Source of the DNA: Acidobacteriota bacterium
GTDB lineage: Bacteria; Acidobacteriota; HRBIN11
DNA length: 5,804 bases
Direction: 5' to 3'
NCBI GenBank assembly: GCA_030550225.1
Contig: JAUQPV010000177.1
Location: 1 to 5,804, forward strand
Below the pieces are notes generated by a model. The model made no database searches, was not told the origin of the DNA, and worked only from the letters and a program-made list of their open reading frames with translations. Positions within the stretch are counted from its first letter, which is position 1. Each line of letters begins with the position of its first letter. Position numbers and translations under genes: made by a program. Of this stretch, positions 1 to 4,905 are shown piece after piece.

Positions 1-404
1 AGGTCTACACGGAGTTGAGTGCCCGCATCGAGCAGGTCCGGACCGAACTGAACGCCCGCATCGAACAGGTCTACACGGAGTTGAGTGCTCGCATCGACCA
101 GGTCCGGACCGAACTGATGGCCCGCATGGACCAAGTCTATGCGGGGCTGAGTGCCCGCATCGACCAAGTCCGGGCCGAACTCATGGCCCACATCGAACGC
201 TTCTACACAGAGTTAAATGCCCGCATCGACCGGCTCTCTACGGAATTGAATGCCCGCATCGAGCAGACCGCCGCCACCCTGGACACGAAAATCGACCGCC
301 TGAACATGAAGTTGAACTTCGTCCTTATCCTGCTGATTCTCATCGCGACGCTCTGGAACCCGGCCGTCGCAGACCTGCTCCGGAAGTGGTTAGGCCTCGG
401 TTAA
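1..404 (+). CDS. Hendecad coiled-coil protein with C-terminal membrane anchor (5'-truncated)
   Basis: The reading frame is open from base 3 and its repeats already run at the window edge, so the true start lies upstream; the TTG at 15 is not needed as a start. The visible protein is nine consecutive 11-residue units of the type ARIEQVRTELN, followed by a hydrophobic stretch (FVLILLILIATLW, codons from 318) and a short tail NPAVADLLRKWLGLG. Eleven-residue periodicity is typical of right-handed or straight (hendecad) coiled coils, so this is probably a long rod held in the inner membrane by its C-terminus. The general plan, charged coiled coil plus one C-terminal membrane helix, resembles DUF1640-like proteins, but I cannot assign a family. 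No enzyme motif is visible. The next gene starts 50 bp downstream on the same strand and could be co-transcribed. The coding call is secure; the role is unknown. Confidence 0.85.
   Translation, partial: VYTELSARIEQVRTELNARIEQVYTELSARIDQVRTELMARMDQVYAGLSARIDQVRAELMAHIERFYTELNARIDRLSTELNARIEQTAATLDTKIDRLNMKLNFVLILLILIATLWNPAVADLLRKWLGLG
21..317 (+). repeat. Nine in-frame 33-bp tandem repeats (hendecads)
   Basis: Units start at 21, 54, 87, 120, 153, 186, 219, 252 and 285, most beginning GCCCGCATCGA. The seventh residue of successive units reads R, Y, R, Y, R, Y, S, and the truncated unit before base 21 carries Y. The older repeat is therefore a 66-bp (22-residue) pair. Units diverge steadily toward the membrane anchor. 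Homogeneous units at the 5' side suggest recent duplication and possible copy-number variation. Confidence 0.9.
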
Positions 405-454
405 ATCGGCTGTCGGGGCCTCGGGTGTCCGCCCCCCTTTCGCAGGACTGAACG

Positions 455-1093
455 ATGGACATCGTCCACCCCCGCATCGAAGCGTACCTGCGGGCGCTGG
501 CCGAGGACGGCGAGCCGGTCCTCTGGGAGATGGAGCGGCTGGCCTCCGAGCTTCAGTTCCCCGTCGTCGGCCTCCTGGTCGGGCGCATGCTCTATCAGTT
601 GGCTTCCATGATCGGGGCCCGGCGGGTCTTTGAGCTGGGGTCCGGCTTCGGATATTCGGCCCTGTTCTTCGCTAAGGCCGTCGGCCCCGGCGGCCTGGTC
701 GTCTGCACGGACCGCTCGGAGCGGAATCGCCAGCAAGCGGAAGTCTTCTTGAAGCGGGCCGGCGTCTGGGACCGCATCCAGTTCCACGTCGGGCATGCCC
801 TGACCGTCCTCCAGCAGGTCGGCGGAACCTGGGACGTCATCTTCAACGACATCGACAAGGAAGACTACCCAGCGACCGTCGAGCTGGCATACCGACACCT
901 GCGGCCCGGCGGTCTCTTCATCACTGACAACGTCCTGTGGGGCGGCCGAGTCCTGGACGACTCGGGCGATGACGCCCCGGCGACCCGAGCCATCCGGGCG
1001 TTTAACCGTCAGCTCTTCGCTCATCCGGGCTTTTACACCGTCGTCTATCCCGTCCGGGACGGGGTCGCCGTCGCCGTCCGCCAGCCCGGTTAG
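455..1093 (+). CDS. SAM- and metal-dependent O-methyltransferase (COMT/CCoAOMT-like, family 3)
   Basis: A 212-residue class I methyltransferase close to the usual 210-230 length of bacterial PF01596 proteins. The SAM-binding glycine motif is ELGSGFGYSAL (residues 60-70), and an acidic residue after strand 2 (CTD, D86) would contact the ribose. The segment around D132-D134 (NDIDKEDYP) matches the family's IDADKxxYP motif. TDNVLWGG (157-164) supplies the D158/N159 pair, so the Asp, Asp, Asn divalent-metal site looks complete. The substrate is likely a catechol- or hydroxyl-bearing small molecule, which the sequence does not identify. The enzyme should be cytoplasmic, with no signal peptide. The ATG is chosen because AGGA (444-447) sits 7 bp upstream and the N-terminus fits the family. 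Asn at 131, where Ile is common, is the main oddity. The gene is convergent with the OsmC-like gene. Confidence 0.93.
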   Translation: MDIVHPRIEAYLRALAEDGEPVLWEMERLASELQFPVVGLLVGRMLYQLASMIGARRVFELGSGFGYSALFFAKAVGPGGLVVCTDRSERNRQQAEVFLKRAGVWDRIQFHVGHALTVLQQVGGTWDVIFNDIDKEDYPATVELAYRHLRPGGLFITDNVLWGGRVLDDSGDDAPATRAIRAFNRQLFAHPGFYTVVYPVRDGVAVAVRQPG

Positions 1094-1110
1094 GAAGGGA
1101 CCTTACCCGG
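1085..1110. terminator. Hairpin containing both stop codons of the convergent pair
   Basis: CCCGGTTAGG (1085-1094) and CCTTACCCGG (1101-1110) pair at 8 of 10 positions around a 6-base loop. The left arm contains the methyltransferase TAG and the right arm the reverse-strand TAA of the OsmC-like gene. There is no T-tract on either side, so it is at best a weak bidirectional terminator or a 3'-end stabiliser. The pairing is seen directly; the function is inferred. Confidence 0.4.
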
Positions 1111-1624
1111 CCGTCACGACCGTCTCGACGGGAATGGGCTTTGTCAGGCAATACATCCCCGGGCAGTGTCGGTCGGCCTGCTCCTTCAACTGCCGGAGTG
1201 TCGCTTCGTCCAGGGGCGCCGAGACTTTCACGTGGATTCGAACCTGTTCGACGATGGGCTCGTCCGAAAGCCCCAGGACGGGCCGGAAGTTGATATCGTT
1301 CTCGATCCGCACCTGGACAGTCCCCAAGTCGATGCCGGCCTCGGCGGCGACCGAGACGAGGGTCCCGACGTAACAGGCCGCCGAACCATACAGGCAGTAG
1401 TGAAGTGGTCCCAACTCCCGTCTCGTTCCACCCATAAAGGGTGGCTGTTCGGAACGGATCACGTGCGTGCGGCCCCCCCACTCGATTTCGCTGACGAACT
1501 GGCCCGTCTCGGGGTCCCACCGGCCCTCGACGACGTTCGTCCGCCGAGCGGCGGCCGGGTTTTTCTCGAATTCCTGTCGGGTCTTGGCTAAAACGTCCAG
1601 GTCGATGCCGTTGCGTCGGACCAT
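1103..1624 (-). CDS. OsmC/Ohr-family protein
   Basis: A 173-residue protein with the OsmC-fold landmarks. Residues 76-100 contain YCLYGSAACYVGT followed by a helix ending AGIDL, which matches the family's central helix with its first reactive cysteine (C84; C77 is an additional nearby Cys). HCPGMY (153-158) supplies the second (C154), in the place of the family's CPV/CPxx motif. In characterised OsmC/Ohr proteins the two cysteines reduce organic hydroperoxides using lipoylated or small-thiol reductants. Some family members have other or unknown substrates, so peroxidase activity is inferred. C159 is a further Cys near the second site. The protein is cytoplasmic. The ATG at 1624 is preceded by GGAGGG (1632-1637) at 7-bp spacing, which fixes the start. 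No clear sigma70 promoter is visible upstream, where an octamer array begins 11 bp beyond the ribosome binding site. Confidence 0.9.
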   Translation of the reverse strand: MVRRNGIDLDVLAKTRQEFEKNPAAARRTNVVEGRWDPETGQFVSEIEWGGRTHVIRSEQPPFMGGTRRELGPLHYCLYGSAACYVGTLVSVAAEAGIDLGTVQVRIENDINFRPVLGLSDEPIVEQVRIHVKVSAPLDEATLRQLKEQADRHCPGMYCLTKPIPVETVVTAG

Positions 1625-1647
1625 GACGCTACCCTCCGTAGTTCACG

Positions 1648-1703
1648 GGCAGTCAGACAATGAGGCAGTAAGGCAGTAGGGCAATAAGGCGGTGAGGCTA
1701 TGG
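1648..1703 (+). repeat. Octamer-period array, AGGCAGTA type
   Basis: A G(G/A)C triplet recurs exactly every 8 bp at 1648, 1656, 1664, 1672, 1680, 1688 and 1696, within degenerate units such as AGGCAGTA. The array lies in the region 5' of the OsmC-like gene and would be part of its leader if transcription starts further upstream. The core GGCA(A/G)T is shared with the TTCGGCAA-type arrays elsewhere in the window. Confidence 0.75.
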
Positions 1704-1807
1704 TAATCCGAACGTCGAGGCCCCTATCCGAGCCGGGAAGTAGCCCGTCGACTTATTTTAGAAGCCCTGCCGGGCCAGAGGTTACAACCGAGCGGGGGGT
1801 CCCGTCA

Positions 1808-1838
1808 TTCGGCAAGTGGACAGATAGGCGGGTAGAGT
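1808..1838 (+). repeat. Short octamer-period run
   Basis: G(G/A)C triplets at 1811, 1819 and 1827, with GAG at 1835, keep the 8-bp spacing. The first unit is TTCGGCAA, and the following GTGGACAG and ATAGGCGG are diverged forms. The run is related to the reverse complement of 4774-4796: 15 of 19 positions agree from GGCA to the final GC. Confidence 0.6.
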
Positions 1839-1894
1839 CCTGTGTGGAAAGGGAGCGACCCCCAGGGCCTTATAGGGCACAAGGCCGAGGCTCG

Positions 1895-1922
1895 AGGGCC
1901 CATATTTGATTCCCTGGGCCCT
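1895..1922. other. Perfect 8-bp inverted repeat (hairpin)
   Basis: AGGGCCCA (1895-1902) and TGGGCCCT (1915-1922) are exact reverse complements around a 12-base, AT-richer loop. No gene reads into it from the left on the plus strand, and the aldolase terminator lies between it and the aldolase on the minus strand. Its role is unknown; it may be part of the repeat-rich spacer. Confidence 0.55.
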
Positions 1923-1940
1923 TTGCCCTTTGCGCTGAGT

Positions 1941-1980
1941 TGGAGCATCTGCCGAACTGCCGAATGGCCGACCTGCCCTT
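1941..1980 (-). repeat. Octamer-period array in reverse orientation
   Basis: CTGCCGAA occurs twice in tandem (1949-1956, 1957-1964), followed by TGGCCGAC and CTGCCCTT in the same 8-bp register. On the minus strand these read TTCGGCAG-type units. The array faces the forward-oriented array at 1648-1703 across the gap. Confidence 0.75.
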
Positions 1981-2010
1981 GGCTTGAAAATCGTCCTCCT
2001 CGAGGGATCG

Positions 2011-2034
2011 GAAAAGCTGAATCCATCTGGATTC
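2011..2034 (-). terminator. Likely rho-independent terminator of the aldolase gene
   Basis: Read on the minus strand, GAATCC-AGAT-GGATTC forms a perfect 6-bp stem with a 4-base loop (2019-2034). It is followed after AGC by TTTT (2015-2012). It begins about 20 nt past the aldolase stop codon, the normal place for an intrinsic terminator. The stem is short and the T-run modest, so efficiency may be moderate. Confidence 0.6.
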
Positions 2035-2054
2035 TTCCGAACCCAACGGTCCTA

Positions 2055-2876
2055 TTAGTCCCGCTGAGGCAGGAGGCGGACCTCACGGGTGACGACCCAG
2101 CGGAAGCCCTGGGTAAGCCGCTGGGGAACGTCCTCGGGGTCGGCGGCGATCCCGCAGACGACGCCGTTGGCTTGGCAGACAGCCAAGACGTGAGCGACGG
2201 CCTTTTGGACGACCGGGTGCTTCGTCTGGCCCGGGACGCCAAGGGCAAAAGACAAGTCATACGGGCCGACCATGACGACACCCACGCCGGGGACCCGGAC
2301 GATGGCCTCCAGTTGGTCGAGGCCTTCCCGGGTCTCGATCATGACGACGAGCAAGAGTTCCCCCTCAGGATTCAAGGGCCATAAGTCAGCCCGGGCGACG
2401 TATTCTTCCTGGGTCAGGCCCCAGTACCGGGCGGCCATCGCCGGGCGGGCACCCCGGTAGCCCCGGGGCTCGGGATAGGCACTGTCGGACGCCTGGGGGT
2501 ACCGAACGGCCCGGACGGCGGCCGCCGCATCCTCGGCCGAATGGACGTGGGGAACGACGATACCTAAAAAGCCCAGGTCGAGGACTTGTTTGATGATCCA
2601 GTAATTCCGCTCATAGCCGTATGCCGGAATCCGGGCGATGGGCGTAACGGCCAGGTCCCCGGTCCGGTCCCGACGCCGGTCGATGAAGAACTGGAGCCAG
2701 ACCCGGAGGGACTCGATGTCGAAGGGACCGTGCTCCATGTCGTATAAGACAAAGTCGAGGTCGGCCGAGGCGTAGAAGGCCGCCCCGTCCGGGCTTCGGT
2801 CCGTTGCCCAGACGCCGACGGCCGCCTGGCCGACCCGGAGTCGCCGAATGGTTTGATTCAAGGAAATGTCGTGCAT
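2055..2876 (-). CDS. HpcH/HpaI aldolase/citrate lyase family protein
   Basis: A 273-residue TIM-barrel class II aldolase. In order: FVLYDMEHGPFD (42-53), with H49 at the place of HpaI's catalytic His; ARIP (81-84), with R82 at the place of the substrate-binding Arg; VPHVHSAEDA (108-117); the RYP...RGxRPAMAARYWG segment (125-153); VMIETREGLDQ (178-188), with metal ligand E181; and VGPYDLSFALG (203-213), with metal ligand D207. The family cleaves or forms 2-oxo acids (pyruvate or glyoxylate plus an aldehyde) with a divalent metal. The natural substrate here is unknown. M179 stands where E. coli HpaI has Gln just before the IET motif. The LWPLNP stretch (165-170) looks like an insertion, and the C-terminus stops soon after the last strand, without the usual final helix. 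The start is supported by AGGG (2881-2884), 4 bp upstream. The gene is divergent from the MglA-like gene and followed by its own terminator. Confidence 0.92.
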   Translation of the reverse strand: MHDISLNQTIRRLRVGQAAVGVWATDRSPDGAAFYASADLDFVLYDMEHGPFDIESLRVWLQFFIDRRRDRTGDLAVTPIARIPAYGYERNYWIIKQVLDLGFLGIVVPHVHSAEDAAAAVRAVRYPQASDSAYPEPRGYRGARPAMAARYWGLTQEEYVARADLWPLNPEGELLLVVMIETREGLDQLEAIVRVPGVGVVMVGPYDLSFALGVPGQTKHPVVQKAVAHVLAVCQANGVVCGIAADPEDVPQRLTQGFRWVVTREVRLLPQRD

Positions 2877-3072
2877 ACTTCCCTACTTCACGGCGTGACG
2901 ACGGGGGAGGGGGTCAAAGAAGAAAGTCATTCCCAAAGGCCACGCCGGGGTCGACTTTATCACGCCCTCACGTCGCCACGAAACTTGGGAGATCATGCCC
3001 TTTAAAAACGTCGGGAAGATGGTGCCGGTTCGGGCTTGAAGAGTCAAAGCAGATCCCCGTCCCCATAACTTT
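2877..3072. other. Divergent intergenic region, aldolase-proximal part
   Basis: No gene is supported; the open frame crossing it has a basic, low-complexity translation without family features and overlaps the aldolase start. The aldolase promoter should be here, but I see no pair of good minus-strand -35/-10 hexamers. The best -10-like string is GATAAA on the minus strand within 2950-2965, with a poor -35. Confidence 0.5.
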
Positions 3073-3172
3073 GAACTCGTCTCAAAAGTCCCTGATCTCA
3101 GTGAGAGAGAAGCTCTGGATCAAGGCCCTCAGCCTACCCCCTCCCCCAGGGAGAGGGTTTTGAGATGAGTTC
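3073..3172. repeat. 100-bp element with 15-bp terminal inverted repeats
   Basis: GAACTCGTCTCAAAA (3073-3087) and TTTTGAGATGAGTTC (3158-3172) are reverse complements at 14 of 15 positions. Inside lie TCTCAGTGAGA, an arm-paired palindrome (near 3097-3107), and a CCCTCCC/GGGAGAGGG hairpin. Such a C-rich then GAGAGGG core inside an inverted repeat resembles REP- or MITE-like non-coding elements. No transposase is present, and a single copy is seen in this window. Confidence 0.6.
3137..3161 (+). terminator. Terminator-like hairpin with TTTT tail
   Basis: CCCCCTCCC (3137-3145) pairs with GGGAGAGGG (3149-3157) at 8 of 9 positions around CCA, and TTTT follows directly (3158-3161). No plus-strand gene ends upstream, so it either shields the downstream promoter from read-through, ends an unseen small transcript, or is simply the core of the inverted-repeat element. 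Confidence 0.4.
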
Positions 3173-3173
3173 T

Positions 3174-3202
3174 TTGACAGCTCCGTGAAAACCCGTTAAA
3201 TT
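3174..3202 (+). promoter_or_regulatory. Sigma70-type promoter for the MglA-like gene
   Basis: A consensus TTGACA (-35, 3174-3179) is followed after 17 bp by TAAATT (-10, 3197-3202; 4 of 6 to TATAAT; TTAAAT overlaps it at 16-bp spacing). Transcription would start near 3209, leaving a leader of roughly 28 nt with GGAG at 3228-3231 before the ATG at 3238. The -35 begins one base after the right arm of the inverted-repeat element. Confidence 0.65.
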
Positions 3203-3237
3203 GGAAGCAGAGCCTCCCGGAATGACCGGAGTCCTGT

Positions 3238-4617
3238 ATGGCTTTTGTCAACTTTTCGACCCGCGAGATTTTGGTCAAGATCGTCTACTACGGCCCGGGA
3301 TTGGGCGGGAAGACGACGTCGCTTCAATACATCTACAATTCCCTCCCGGGAACCCACCGGGGCAAGATGATCTCCCTGGCGACGGACGAAGACCGTACGA
3401 TCTACTTTGACTTTCTGCCCGTCTACCTTGGAAAGCTTCAGGGTTTTACGGTCCGACTCCAGCTCTATACCGTGCCGGGCCAGGTCCGGTACAATCAGAC
3501 CCGCCGTCTCGTCCTGAAGGGCGTCGACGGGGTCGTCTTCGTGGCCGACCTCCAGCGGCATCGGAAGTTTTCTAACATCGAGAGTTACCAGAACCTGGAA
3601 GAGAACCTGGCTTACTACGGCCTTCAACTGGCTCAGCTCCCCCATGTCATTCAATACAACAAGATCGACCTGCCGAACATCATGCCCGTCGAGGAGCTGA
3701 ACGAGACGCTGAACAAGTACCAGGCGCCGTACTTCCGGACTTGCGCCACGACGGGAGAGGGCATCTTGGATGCCCTGACGACGATCTCGAAGATGGTCTT
3801 TGACGACTTGCGGAAGCGGGGCTTGCGGGACATGTCGAAGCCGCCGACACCCGAAGTGGCCGAACGGCCTGAAGAAAAGCGGCCGGCCGTCCCGGTCGAG
3901 GTCGTGGACGTCACGACGGCCGGTGCGGAGGCCCTGCCGCCGACCCCTTCACTGGCGGAGATCGCCCCTGAGGAAATCGAGGTCACCGACGACGAGCTGG
4001 CCGTCATCGAACCGGCGACGACGGCGACGTTCCCGTCCCCGGCGGGCCTACGTCCTTCGACACCCCCGGAGGAAGCCCTCGAGGCCGAGGACTTCAGCGC
4101 CCTGGAAGAATCCGAGGCCGAAGCTTTCCCGTCGGAATCCCTGACCCTTGAGTCCGCCGAGTCCGAGTCACCCCCGTCCTACCGGGGTGAAGAGACGGTC
4201 TTGATGCATGTCCCCTCTCGGGAAGACTGGAAAACCCGGGTCGGGGAGCCGCCTCGGCGGCCCTCGGAAGTCCCGACGACTCGGATCCCCTCGCCGCGTG
4301 TGGACTGGTGGTGGGCCGCCGTCCCGGAGGAAGTCCTTCCCCTTTGGCAAGACATCCAGTACGCTTGGCAGGACCAAGACCCGACGGCTTTTCGGATCAG
4401 CTTTCAGTCTCTCTACGAGTCCCTCTCGCACCTGGTCGGGGCATCCCCCGAGACGCTCTTACCCGAAGCCGTCCGCATGTTCTGGCCGATGGCCCGCCAT
4501 TACGTCGAGACCCAGTCGATCTGGACGGAGGATTACACCCGTTGGGGCTGGCTCCTCCTCTGGGGCCTTGGTTGGGTCTACTGGTTGCGCCGCATCGCTG
4601 GCAGTCCGCCTCATTGA
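3238..4617 (+). CDS. MglA-like small GTPase with long C-terminal extension and terminal hydrophobic anchor
   Basis: Residues 1-195 form a complete MglA-type Ras-like domain. They include the P-loop GPGLGGKTT (19-27), SLATDEDRTIYFDFLP (46-61) with the MglA-type R53 expected to act as intrinsic arginine finger, LYTVPGQ (76-82) with Q82, VLKGVDGVVFVAD (92-104), NKID (141-144) and the G5-like ATTGEGI (170-176). Numbering matches M. xanthus MglA as I recall it (G21, R53, Q82). Typical MglA ends near residue 195. This protein continues to 459 through an acidic, proline-rich, probably disordered linker (about 200-350), a Trp-rich helical region (356-430) and a hydrophobic stretch WGWLLLWGLGWVYWL (436-450) followed by RR. 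It is probably a GTP-controlled polarity or motility switch held at the membrane. No MglB (Roadblock) gene is in view. The start is supported by GGAG at 6-bp spacing and the MAFVNFS N-terminus. The GTPase call is secure; the anchoring is inferred. Confidence 0.93.
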   Translation: MAFVNFSTREILVKIVYYGPGLGGKTTSLQYIYNSLPGTHRGKMISLATDEDRTIYFDFLPVYLGKLQGFTVRLQLYTVPGQVRYNQTRRLVLKGVDGVVFVADLQRHRKFSNIESYQNLEENLAYYGLQLAQLPHVIQYNKIDLPNIMPVEELNETLNKYQAPYFRTCATTGEGILDALTTISKMVFDDLRKRGLRDMSKPPTPEVAERPEEKRPAVPVEVVDVTTAGAEALPPTPSLAEIAPEEIEVTDDELAVIEPATTATFPSPAGLRPSTPPEEALEAEDFSALEESEAEAFPSESLTLESAESESPPSYRGEETVLMHVPSREDWKTRVGEPPRRPSEVPTTRIPSPRVDWWWAAVPEEVLPLWQDIQYAWQDQDPTAFRISFQSLYESLSHLVGASPETLLPEAVRMFWPMARHYVETQSIWTEDYTRWGWLLLWGLGWVYWLRRIAGSPPH

Positions 4618-4640
4618 AGACGGTGCCACCGGCTTGGCCG

Positions 4641-4680
4641 TTCGGGAATTCGGCAATGCGGCAGTTCGGGAGTTCGGTGG
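4641..4680 (+). repeat. Octamer-period array, TTCGGCAA type
   Basis: Five contiguous 8-bp units start at 4641 (TTCGGGAA), 4649 (TTCGGCAA), 4657 (TGCGGCAG), 4665 (TTCGGGAG) and 4673 (TTCGGTGG). The array begins 23 bp after the GTPase stop codon, next to a small CGGC-TTG-GCCG hairpin (4630-4640). Positions 4648-4677 match the reverse complement of 4839-4868 at 27 of 30. Confidence 0.85.
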
Positions 4681-4700
4681 GATGGGGGGAAGATGCAAAC

Positions 4701-4730
4701 TCTATTATGATATTCATAAATATTCATCGA
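4701..4730 (+). promoter_or_regulatory. AT-rich island with -10-like hexamers and direct repeats
   Basis: This short AT-rich stretch stands out in a GC-rich setting. It contains TATTAT (4703-4708), TATGAT (4706-4711; 5 of 6 to TATAAT) and two copies of ATATTCAT (4710-4717, 4720-4727) at 10-bp spacing, about one helical turn. It could be the promoter or operator of the molybdoenzyme gene, giving a leader of roughly 190 nt that contains two reverse octamer arrays. No good -35 hexamer is visible 16-18 bp upstream, where the octamer array lies. Confidence 0.4.
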
Positions 4731-4765
4731 CCTGACCGGGTGTTTGCCATCTCCCCCTGGAAGTT

Positions 4766-4800
4766 ATCGAATAGCTTATCTGCTCACCTGCCTATTCCTC
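4766..4800 (-). repeat. Degenerate octamer-period run, reverse orientation
   Basis: GCC/GCT triplets at 4774, 4782 and 4790 keep the 8-bp register. Reverse-complemented, the run reads GGCAGGTG then AGCAGATA, related to the forward run at 1808-1838. Translated in frame with the next gene it gives a misleading hydrophobic stretch (LLTCLFLC). Confidence 0.55.
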
Positions 4801-4835
4801 TGCGTGCTCTACGTCCCGGCAGTAAACAAACGCAT

Positions 4836-4875
4836 GAGCCGAATTCCTGAACTGCCGGATTGCCGAATCTGCGGA
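4836..4875 (-). repeat. Octamer-period array, reverse orientation
   Basis: Five 8-bp units start at 4836, 4844, 4852, 4860 and 4868 (for example CTGCCGGA, TTGCCGAA). The array is the inverted partner of 4641-4680. It ends 17 bp before the GGAGG of the molybdoenzyme ribosome binding site, so it would lie in the 5' leader. Confidence 0.85.
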
Positions 4876-4905
4876 CCCGATACCGGCCACCGGAGGGGAG
4901 GATCT

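Larger units (their letters stand above)
1704..2054. other. Intergenic region between the OsmC-like gene and the aldolase 3' end
   Basis: I find no convincing gene here; the open frames overlap repeats and have no family signal. The region holds a small GCCC-TGCC-GGGC hairpin (1764-1775), a short octamer run near 1808-1838, a strong hairpin at 1895-1922, a reverse-orientation octamer array at 1941-1980 and the aldolase terminator at 2011-2034. A reverse-strand TAAAAT-like hexamer lies inside the AT-rich run 1753-1760. It could be a -10 for the OsmC-like gene, but no matching -35 was found. Confidence 0.6.

Noticed and set aside
401..1024. Long open frame on the minus strand over the methyltransferase
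   Set aside because: It is a shadow of a gene with clear SAM and metal motifs. Its translation is acidic and low in complexity, with no recognisable domain, as expected in GC-rich DNA.
1002..1520. Open frame on the minus strand overlapping both the methyltransferase end and the OsmC-like gene
   Set aside because: It is Arg/Gly-rich, runs across two well-supported genes and lacks a ribosome binding site.
1648..1703. Possible CRISPR array
   Set aside because: The period is only 8 bp with no spacers and no 23-40 bp direct repeats, and no cas genes are present.
1842..2384. Plus-strand frame across the intergenic gap and the aldolase 3' end
   Set aside because: Its first half translates hairpins and octamer repeats, and the second half is antisense to the aldolase.
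3137..3161. Terminator of an upstream plus-strand gene or small RNA
   Set aside because: No gene or convincing promoter lies upstream on that strand. It is kept only as a terminator-like hairpin inside the repeat element.
2804..3163. Plus-strand frame between aldolase and GTPase
   Set aside because: It overlaps the aldolase start, crosses the inverted-repeat element and ends in translated C-rich hairpin; no family features.
4208..4850. Two plus-strand frames overlapping the GTPase tail and the following gap
   Set aside because: Basic/Pro/Ser-rich shadow translations that run into octamer repeats. The GTPase frame is continuous with its C-terminal module, so I do not read them as separate genes.
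4744..4905. Extended N-terminus of the molybdoenzyme from ATG 4744, looking like a signal peptide
   Set aside because: The hydrophobic stretch is translated octamer repeat. The strong GGAGG-type site before ATG 4906 and the family's start position favour 4906.
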